Shown piece after piece: positions 4,793-9,824 of a stretch of DNA of 9,824 bases; position 1 is the first letter of the stretch; the number at the start of each line of letters is the position of its first letter. Both the position numbers and the translations under genes were made by a program. The stretch comes from Chloroflexota bacterium (GTDB lineage Bacteria; Chloroflexota; Limnocylindria; Limnocylindrales; CSP1-4), in assembly GCA_021786915.1 (NCBI GenBank), contig JAJYMP010000329.1, positions 1 through 9,824 of the forward strand, read 5' to 3'. The notes beneath the pieces are model-generated. The model saw nothing but the letters and a program-made list of their open reading frames with translations, was not told the DNA's origin and did no database searches.

Positions 4793-7234
4793 TTGACGAT
4801 CGGAATCGCTCGCAGGCGAGCACGCCCCAGATGGGCCGTACTGCTCATCGTTGTGCCGGCGCTCGTGCTGACCGCAGCATCGCTCGCGCTCGGCTCCATC
4901 GCCGGCAACTCCGGCTTCGAGGGCGCGGACGGCAACCTCGCCGCCACGTCCGGGACGGACTGGAACAGCTTCTCACCGGCCACTTGGACCAGCACCGTCC
5001 CCTACCAGAGCGCCACCAAGACCGTGAATGGGTGGTCGTTCCTGGGCCTCACCGACGCCCAGGCATCCACCTCCGACACCGGGTTCGCCGGTGGCACCAA
5101 GCAGGACGTGGACTGCGCGTCCATCATCGGGAGCAAGGCTCCGAACAAGGACGACCTCAAGCGGATCTACCTCGCGAGCAAGTCCGGCAGCGATGGGCAC
5201 ATCTACCTCGGCCTCGCGTGGGAGCGGATCCCGCAGAACTCGACAACGGCCTCGGCGCACGTGGGTTTCGAGTTCAACCAGGCGACCAGCGGCGCCTGCC
5301 CCGCCGGCTCGGGCGGGCTTGTGAAGCGCACCCCCGGCGACCTGCTGTTCGTCTACGACTTCACGGGCGGAAGCGCTGGCGTCGCCACCCTGACGGTCCG
5401 CAAGTGGGTGAGCACAGGCGCCTGCGACATCAGCAGCGACACGGCCCCCTGCTGGGCCCCGGCCGTTGACCTGACGGCGTCCCATTTCGCCGAAGCCGCT
5501 GTCGATGACGGCGCCGCCAACCTGCCCTATCCAATCAGCGACACGGTCGCACCATCGACCGACAGCCTCGGCCAGAGCGAATTCGGCGAGGCGATCGTAG
5601 ACCTGACCGCGGCCAACATCTTCAGCGCGAACACCTGCCAGACCTTCGGCCAGACCGAGGCAGTCAGCCGCAGCTCGGGCAACTCGGGCCAGGCCGCCAT
5701 GGAGGACCTCGTCGGGCCGAAGGGCATCAACATCTCCAACTGCGGCACGGTCACGATCATCAAGCACACCGACCCGCGCGGGCAGAACCAGAGCTTCAGC
5801 TACACGACGACGCTGGGCGCCGGTTTCAGTCTCAACGACACCGGCAACACGACAGCCGACAGCGCGGGCAACACGAAGACGTTCACGAGCGTCCAGCCCG
5901 GCAGATACACGGTCACCGAGGGCGCCGAGCCCGCCGGGTACCAGCTCGAGAGCCTGAGTTGCACGGCAACCGGGTCCAGTTCGAGCGGGTCGCAGGACAC
6001 CGCGACGCCGGCCCAGGCGAACATCACGGTCGCGGCGGGGGAGTCGGTCACCTGTACCTACACGAACCAGGCCACGGGCACCATCAAGATCATCAAGCAC
6101 ACTGATCCCCGCGGGATTGACCAGCCCTTCGGCTTCACGGCAGCTGGCGGCCTGTCCCCGACCTCCTTCAACCTCAATGACGCGGGCAACACCACTGCCG
6201 ACAGCGCAGGCAACACGAAGACGTACTCCAACGTTCCGGTCGGCTCCTACTCGGTGACCGAAGGGGCCGAGCCCGCCGGCTTCGCGCTCGAGAGCGTCTC
6301 GTGCACCACGGGCGGCTCGCAGGATGACACCACTCCCGCAAAGGCGAACATCGTCCTTACTGCGGGCGCCACGGTCGCCTGCACCTACACGAACGAGAAG
6401 CTCGCCACGATCACGATCATCAAGCACACGAATCCCCGCGGCATCGACCACGCGTTCTCGTTCACGGACGGCGGGCTCAGCCCAAGCTCGTTCAGCCTCA
6501 ACGATGCCGGCAACACCACTGCTGACAGCTCCGGCAACACGCGGACGTTCAGCGACGTGATGCCAGGCAGCTACACCGTCACCGAGGGCGCCGAGCCGTC
6601 GGGGTTCGGCCTCGGTTCGGTGAGCTGCTCCGCCAGCGGCACCGGCTCCAGCGGCGCCCGGGACGGCTCGACGCCAGCCAAGGCGAACATCACCGTTGGT
6701 GCCGGCGGCAGCGTGACTTGCACCTACACGAACAACCAGCTGTACGGCGCGATCCTGGTCAAGAAGGTGTCCACCAAGTCGGCGACTCAACTTCTCGACG
6801 GCGCGTCCTTCTCGATCACCGGCCCGAACAGTTACTCGTCCGGCACGCTGACCACGGCGGACAACGCCACGGGCGACGGCACCGTCTGCGTTGACGGCCT
6901 CGTCTTCGGCTCCTACACCGTGACCGAGACTGCGGCGCCGACGGGCTATGCCATCGACACCGAGAGCAAGTCGGTCACGGTCAACGCCGCCGCCAGCTGC
7001 GCGGACCTGGTCTACGTCGGCGCCTCGATCATCTTCACTGACACCCCGCTGACCGACATTACCGTCGGCGCGCAGTCGCAGGTGACCGACGGCACGAAGT
7101 CCCAGATCACGTGCACGGACGGCGACGGGGTGACGATCGCCACTTCCGGCGCGTCGTTCAGCGACCCTGCCGATGCAAGCGCCACCGGCCTCAAGCCCGG
7201 GACGTACACGTGCACCATCGTGGTCGACCCGTAA
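4793..7234 (+). CDS. Large secreted SpaA/prealbumin-fold surface protein
   Basis: An 813-residue exported protein. The TTG at 4793 was chosen because GGGAAGGAG (4778-4786) lies 6 nt upstream and it gives a clean signal peptide: ARRRARPR, then a hydrophobic stretch (about 14-36). Residues about 38-317 are a single domain that I know only as the N-terminal part of similar actinobacterial and Chloroflexota surface proteins (landmarks PNKDDLKRIYLASK, YLGLAWERI, GDLLFVYDF, NISNCGT); its function is not established. Then come three CnaB-like repeats (318-428, 429-537, 538-650), each with Lys, Glu and Asn placed for an intramolecular isopeptide bond and two conserved Cys, then a SpaA-like domain (about 651-753) and a C-terminal beta segment. 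No LPXTG sortase signal or C-terminal membrane helix is present, so surface attachment must be by another route, or the protein is released. Probably an adhesin or matrix component. Confidence 0.85.
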   Translation: MTIGIARRRARPRWAVLLIVVPALVLTAASLALGSIAGNSGFEGADGNLAATSGTDWNSFSPATWTSTVPYQSATKTVNGWSFLGLTDAQASTSDTGFAGGTKQDVDCASIIGSKAPNKDDLKRIYLASKSGSDGHIYLGLAWERIPQNSTTASAHVGFEFNQATSGACPAGSGGLVKRTPGDLLFVYDFTGGSAGVATLTVRKWVSTGACDISSDTAPCWAPAVDLTASHFAEAAVDDGAANLPYPISDTVAPSTDSLGQSEFGEAIVDLTAANIFSANTCQTFGQTEAVSRSSGNSGQAAMEDLVGPKGINISNCGTVTIIKHTDPRGQNQSFSYTTTLGAGFSLNDTGNTTADSAGNTKTFTSVQPGRYTVTEGAEPAGYQLESLSCTATGSSSSGSQDTATPAQANITVAAGESVTCTYTNQATGTIKIIKHTDPRGIDQPFGFTAAGGLSPTSFNLNDAGNTTADSAGNTKTYSNVPVGSYSVTEGAEPAGFALESVSCTTGGSQDDTTPAKANIVLTAGATVACTYTNEKLATITIIKHTNPRGIDHAFSFTDGGLSPSSFSLNDAGNTTADSSGNTRTFSDVMPGSYTVTEGAEPSGFGLGSVSCSASGTGSSGARDGSTPAKANITVGAGGSVTCTYTNNQLYGAILVKKVSTKSATQLLDGASFSITGPNSYSSGTLTTADNATGDGTVCVDGLVFGSYTVTETAAPTGYAIDTESKSVTVNAAASCADLVYVGASIIFTDTPLTDITVGAQSQVTDGTKSQITCTDGDGVTIATSGASFSDPADASATGLKPGTYTCTIVVDP
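5744..6076 (+). repeat. CnaB-like repeat 1 (111 residues)
   Basis: Residues 318-428 of the SpaA-like protein. Predicted isopeptide triad: Lys324 (TIIKHTDPRG), Glu376 (VTEGAEPAGY) and Asn425 (CTYTNQ). Two Cys (390 and 421) recur at the same places in the other repeats. Confidence 0.8.
6077..6403 (+). repeat. CnaB-like repeat 2 (109 residues)
   Basis: Residues 429-537. Triad Lys435 (KIIKHTDPRG), Glu490 (VTEGAEPAGF), Asn534 (CTYTNE); Cys504 and Cys530. At the DNA level it stays close to repeat 1, for example around GGCAACAC-GAC/CACT-GCCGACAGC near the middle, pointing to fairly recent duplication or gene conversion. Confidence 0.8.
6404..6742 (+). repeat. CnaB-like repeat 3 (113 residues)
   Basis: Residues 538-650. 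Triad Lys544 (TIIKHTNPRG), Glu598 (VTEGAEPSGF), Asn647 (CTYTNN); Cys612 and Cys643. Repeats 2 and 3 share PRGID and GLSP-S-F segments that repeat 1 lacks, so they look like the more recent pair. Confidence 0.8.
6743..7051 (+). repeat. Diverged SpaA-like domain 4
   Basis: Residues about 651-753: ILVKKVSTK (candidate Lys658), LLDGASFSITG, then VTETAAPTGY with the conserved Glu, ending IIFTDTP. The last strand has Asp where the other repeats have Asn; Asp can also form the isopeptide bond. It is closer to classic pilin SpaA domains (the GASF motif) than to the three upstream repeats. Confidence 0.7.
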
Positions 7235-7258
7235 GGGCTCGCCCGACCCAGGCGTGAA

Positions 7259-7285
7259 GAGAGGCGGCCCGGCGGGCCGCCTCTC
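7259..7285 (+). terminator. Strong terminator hairpin closing the surface-protein island
   Basis: GAGAGGCGGCCC (7259-7270) pairs perfectly with GGGCCGCCTCTC (7274-7285), a 12-bp stem with a GGC loop, 24 nt after the stop codon and followed by GTTCCTCCT. The T-tract is poor, but the stem is the strongest in the window. It separates two convergent units and may stop transcription from both sides. Confidence 0.8.
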
Positions 7286-7376
7286 GTTCCTCCTGGGGTC
7301 TCGTCTCCGGCGCCGCGCGCCACGACCGGCGACGCAGCGTGTGGTTCTCCACTGCGTCGGGCGCCTCCACCCCCGC

Positions 7377-7685
7377 TCAGCTGGCCGTGAAGGAGACAGT
7401 CAGACTGCTCGCATTGCCCATCCAGTCGGTCGCCGTGAACGTTGCCGCGTGCGTGCCCTTGACCGTGGACCAGCCGTAGGTCAGCGACTGGGTGTAGGCG
7501 ATGCCGTCTCCGGCGACGGTCGATACCAGCACGCCGTCGATCGCCAGGCTGATCGTCCTGACCATGTGGTCGTCCGTTGCCGACACCTGGATCCACGCCT
7601 TCCGGCCGCTGATCGTTTGGCCATCCGCCGGGCTGGGCCAGTAGAGGGTCGGCGCGGCCGTCGCCTGCTGCGATCCCCCGAGGGG
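7377..7685 (-). pseudogene. Orphan bacterial Ig-like domain, 5'-truncated remnant
   Basis: The minus strand directly behind the hydrolase stop encodes, in another frame, a convincing Ig-like domain of about 93 residues: PTLYWPSPADGQTISG, WIQVSATDDHMVRTISLAIDG, then GTHAATFTATDWMGN and SLTVSFTAS before a stop. This matches the usual Big_9-type order (ATDN-G-V near the start, VDG in the middle, A-D-x-x-GN near the end), normally the last domain of a long secreted enzyme or adhesin. Upstream, the frame stays open only through the hydrolase gene read out of frame, and no start codon with a ribosome site precedes the domain. Most likely the surviving 3' end of a lost gene. Expression by frameshift from the hydrolase is possible but unsupported. 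Confidence 0.6.
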
Positions 7686-7687
7686 TC

Positions 7688-8416
7688 TCAGCTCACCGTG
7701 TCGCCGGGCTGCCAGTGGTGGACGGTGGCCGTCCCGCCGCGCGCACGGATCGCCGACTCCAGCTGCTCGGGCGTGCCGGCGAGGGCCGGGAAGGTGCCCC
7801 AGTGGATCGGCAGGACGTGGGCCACGCCCAGCAGCTCCGTCGCGATCGCAGCGCCTGCGGGGTCCATCGTGTAGTGGCCGCCGATCGGCAGCAGCGCGAC
7901 GTCCGGGCGGAACCGCTCGCGGATCAGCGCCATGTCGCCGAACACGTCGGTGTCGCCGGCGTGGTACACCCGCAGCCCGTTCTCGAGCTCCACGACGAAG
8001 CCGACGGGCTCGCCCAGGTACACGGTGGTGCCGGCGTCGTTGTCCCAGTCGCCGGCCGAGTGCACGGCCGGGGTCATCGACACCCGCAGTCCAGCCGCCT
8101 CGGCCGTGCCACCCTTGTTCATGCCCATCATCTGGTCGCTGCCGCCCGGCAGCCGGCGGGCCACCCAGAGGCTCATCTCGTGGATGCACGGCCACGCGGG
8201 CCGGAACCGCGCGGCAAGCGCCACGGCGTCGCCCATGTGGTCGGCGTGCCCGTGGGTCACCAGGAGCAGATCGCAGGCGCCCTGGGCGGCGGGCGGCCGC
8301 GGGCTCTTGGGATTGCCCAGCCAGGGGTCGAACAGGACCACCTTGCTGCCCGGCGTCCGCATCTCGACTGCCGCGTGGCCAAGCCAGGTGAAGGTGGTGT
8401 CGCGCCCGATCGCCAT
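7688..8416 (-). CDS. UPF0173-family metal-dependent hydrolase (metallo-beta-lactamase fold)
   Basis: A 242-residue cytoplasmic protein of the metallo-beta-lactamase superfamily. Metal ligands in order: THGHADH (His55, His57, Asp59, His60), His119 (TPAVHSA), Asp155 (VYHAGDTDVFGDM) and His205 (VLPIHWGT). The GGHYTMD segment (179-185) and the WLGHA start (11-15) are typical of the UPF0173 (YtkL-like) branch. Length is slightly above the usual ~225. The ATG at 8416 was chosen because GGAGG (complement of 8423-8427) lies 6 nt upstream; a longer in-frame start reaching 8521 runs through the promoter region. The physiological substrate of the family is not settled. It is transcribed divergently from the membrane-protein gene and appears to be a single-gene unit. 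Confidence 0.93.
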   Translation of the reverse strand: MAIGRDTTFTWLGHAAVEMRTPGSKVVLFDPWLGNPKSPRPPAAQGACDLLLVTHGHADHMGDAVALAARFRPAWPCIHEMSLWVARRLPGGSDQMMGMNKGGTAEAAGLRVSMTPAVHSAGDWDNDAGTTVYLGEPVGFVVELENGLRVYHAGDTDVFGDMALIRERFRPDVALLPIGGHYTMDPAGAAIATELLGVAHVLPIHWGTFPALAGTPEQLESAIRARGGTATVHHWQPGDTVS

Positions 8417-8489
8417 CGCTAACCTCCGAAGCTTGCAGATGGGGGCTGTGGGTCGCTGGGGCCGTCCCGGCAACAGGTTGACTGCGGCC

Positions 8490-8495
8490 ATTATC
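8490..8495 (-). promoter_or_regulatory. Possible -10 box for the hydrolase gene
   Basis: On the minus strand this reads GATAAT, 5/6 to the consensus, giving a leader of roughly 65 nt. No good -35 lies at the usual distance (TTTGCC is 21 nt away), so the call is tentative. Confidence 0.35.
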
Positions 8496-8535
8496 CGTCC
8501 CGGGCGGACGAATCGGGGCAAACGGCTCGCCCGGC

Positions 8536-8541
8536 TACACT
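8536..8541 (+). promoter_or_regulatory. -10 box of a leaderless promoter
   Basis: TACACT lies 6 nt before the GTG at 8548, so transcription should start at or next to the first base of the coding region. No Shine-Dalgarno sits before that GTG, which supports leaderless translation. No clear -35 box is seen. Confidence 0.5.
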
Positions 8542-8547
8542 CCGGGC

Positions 8548-9390
8548 GTGCTTGCGTCCCAGATCGCCGCGAACCTCGCCCTGATCAACTGGACCGTCAT
8601 GGCGGGCCTCGCCGTTGGGTCGTTCGGGTTCGTGCTGCTCACGCGGCTGCGGACGTCGGCCACCCGCGGCTACCTCGCGTTCACCGCGTTCTGCGCCGCC
8701 GGCTTCGGCCTGCTGGCCTGGCTCTCCGACGACGGCCTCGCGCCCGCCGTCACGGGCTCGCCTGTCGTGGCCAACACGATGTTCGACGGCCCGCGCCGGC
8801 CGCTCATGGGCCTGTTCGTGGTCTTCGCCCTCATCGCCGTGGCAGCCATCGCCCGCGGCCAGCGGGGCGTCCGCCCGGGATGGGCGGCATTGGCGTTCGG
8901 GGTGGCGTCACTGGTCTGCGGGGCGCTCGCCTGGGGCACGGGCGGCGCGCTGGCCACCCTCATGCTGGGCGTGCAGCTGCTCGTGCTGGCCGCGGCGACC
9001 GGCGGCGTCTTCGCGGCCATGATCCTGGGCCACTGGTACCTCGTGACGCCCCGGCTGCCGGAGGCGCCGCTCGTGCTGGCCAGCCGGGTGCTGCTGGGCG
9101 TCGTCGCGATCCAGACGGCCCTGTTCGCGCTGTGGGTGGGCGTCGGGATCGGGCCCGGCGCTGCGGGCGGGCCGTTCGCGGCGCTGGTGGGACCGTGGGC
9201 GCTGTTCGTCTGGCTGCGCCTCATGGTCGGGCTGGTCTTCCCCCTGGTGGTCTCGTGGGCCGCCGTGCAGACGGCACGATCCCGGTCGATGGAATCGGCG
9301 ACCGGGCTGCTGTACATCAACGTGGGTACGATTGCGGCGGGGACGATCCTCGCCGCCGGGCTCTACTTCGGGGCCGGCCTGCTGGTCTAG
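8548..9390 (+). CDS. Polytopic membrane protein of unknown function
   Basis: 280 residues with about eight predicted transmembrane segments (roughly 13-31, 43-59, 86-102, 111-129, 134-159, 175-198, 214-240, 258-279). I do not recognise the family. The most distinctive element is GHWYLVTPRLP (161-171) at the end of segment 5, where His, Trp and Tyr lie at the membrane edge; a single histidine there could be a ligand or proton site, but no second partner His is evident. The charged/polar loop at 60-85 (SDDGLAP through FDGPRRP) is the largest. It starts at a GTG matched to a leaderless promoter. The MoaD-MoaE gene begins 9 bp after its stop, so the two are probably co-transcribed. This hints at, but does not show, a link to molybdenum enzymes. 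Confidence 0.75.
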   Translation: MLASQIAANLALINWTVMAGLAVGSFGFVLLTRLRTSATRGYLAFTAFCAAGFGLLAWLSDDGLAPAVTGSPVVANTMFDGPRRPLMGLFVVFALIAVAAIARGQRGVRPGWAALAFGVASLVCGALAWGTGGALATLMLGVQLLVLAAATGGVFAAMILGHWYLVTPRLPEAPLVLASRVLLGVVAIQTALFALWVGVGIGPGAAGGPFAALVGPWALFVWLRLMVGLVFPLVVSWAAVQTARSRSMESATGLLYINVGTIAAGTILAAGLYFGAGLLV

Positions 9391-9399
9391 GAGTTGACG

Positions 9400-9824
9400 A
9401 TGCTGGTCCGCGTCCGCCTGTTCGCGATGCAGCGAGAGGCAGCCGGCACGAAGGAGCTTCCGGTCGAGGTGCGCGACGGGGCCACCGTGGCTGACGCGTG
9501 GGACGCGGCGGTCGCGGCCGTCCCCGCCCTCGCGCCGGGACGGGACACGCTCCGCTTCGCGGTCAACGGGGCCTACGCCGAGCCTCTCACGGGGCTGGTC
9601 GATGGGGACGAGGTGGCGGCGATCCCGCCGGTGAGCGGCGGCGACGGAACCGACGACGCGGGTCCTCGAAATCGCATCCTCGAGATCCGCGCCGACCCGT
9701 TCCCGCCGAGCCTTGCTGACGACCTCGGCCGCCGCCTGGCGATCCTCGAGGACGGCGCCGTGGTCACCTTCCTCGGGCGCACGCGCGTCACCCCCGGCAC
9801 CCCGGCGCCGGGGCAGGAGAGATC
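9400..9824 (+). CDS. Molybdopterin synthase, MoaD-MoaE fusion (3' partial)
   Basis: Converts cyclic pyranopterin monophosphate to molybdopterin by adding two sulphurs in Mo-cofactor synthesis. The visible 141 residues hold a complete ubiquitin-like MoaD domain (1-81: VRLFAMQREAAG, VNGAYAEPL, DGDEVAAIPPVSGG) ending in the Gly-Gly that carries the sulphur (Gly80-Gly81), a ~10-residue linker (GTDDAGPRNR), then the start of a MoaE domain (ILEIRADPF, GAVVTFLGRTR). The window ends before the MoaE catalytic residues. Mycobacterial MoaX has the same arrangement and is cut after the Gly-Gly to free MoaD; this protein would need similar cleavage. The ATG at 9400 has GGAG (9390-9393) 6 nt upstream, overlapping the preceding stop, so it is the second gene of an operon with the membrane protein. 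Confidence 0.9.
   Translation, partial: MLVRVRLFAMQREAAGTKELPVEVRDGATVADAWDAAVAAVPALAPGRDTLRFAVNGAYAEPLTGLVDGDEVAAIPPVSGGDGTDDAGPRNRILEIRADPFPPSLADDLGRRLAILEDGAVVTFLGRTRVTPGTPAPGQER

Noticed and set aside
5744..6742. Tandem DNA repeats as CRISPR or satellite array
   Set aside because: The units are 327-339 bp, stay in frame and encode a protein domain, so they are coding duplications.
4973..6790. 605-residue open frame on the minus strand
   Set aside because: It is the antisense of the SpaA-like gene; its apparent repetitiveness only mirrors the sense-strand repeats.
7175..7234. Sortase anchor at the end of the SpaA-like protein
   Set aside because: The C-terminus (PGTYTCTIVVDP) has no LPXTG-like motif, hydrophobic helix or basic tail.
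7932..9494. 520-residue open frame on the plus strand
   Set aside because: It crosses the hydrolase gene antisense, the divergent promoter region and the membrane-protein gene in the wrong frame; composition is low-complexity Arg/Gly.

Overview
This is a GC-rich bacterial window with short intergenic gaps and frequent GTG/TTG starts. The mix of genes suggests Chloroflexota (for example a Limnocylindria-like soil or freshwater lineage) or Actinomycetota: an ER-type (SipW-like) signal peptidase with TasA-like substrates, a prealbumin-fold surface protein, a fused MoaD-MoaE and probable leaderless genes. The lineage is an inference from gene content; no marker gene is present.

Layout. (1) 1-723: 3' half of an aldehyde dehydrogenase gene, cut by the window edge. 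(2) 784-1520: a VapBC-type toxin-antitoxin pair (AbrB-fold antitoxin, PIN-domain toxin). Its promoter is threaded through three operator-like sites spaced exactly 19 bp apart. (3) 1521-7285: an export and surface-structure island. It holds a TasA/camelysin-like secreted protein, its likely signal peptidase, a fibronectin-III secreted protein whose start overlaps the peptidase stop by 4 bp (ATGA), and an 813-residue secreted protein. That last protein has a large N-terminal domain, three CnaB-like repeats with complete Lys/Glu/Asn isopeptide triads, and a fourth SpaA-like domain. Two long non-coding stretches (1521-1933 and 4154-4792) precede the first and last genes; they share a 14-bp motif in opposite orientations and can form several hairpins. 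A 12-bp perfect-stem terminator closes the island. (4) 7377-8416, minus strand: a UPF0173-type metal-dependent hydrolase and, directly behind its stop in another frame, an orphan Ig-like domain with no start codon, probably a gene remnant. (5) 8548-9824, plus strand: a probably leaderless polytopic membrane protein of unknown function, followed 9 bp later by a molybdopterin synthase gene (MoaD-MoaE fusion) cut by the right edge.

Working model: the peptidase at 2625 processes the TasA-like protein at 1934 and probably the FnIII protein at 3224. With the isopeptide-stabilised protein at 4793, these would build an extracellular fibre or adhesive surface layer. The clustering, signal sequences and triads can be read directly. 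Assembly into one structure is inference.
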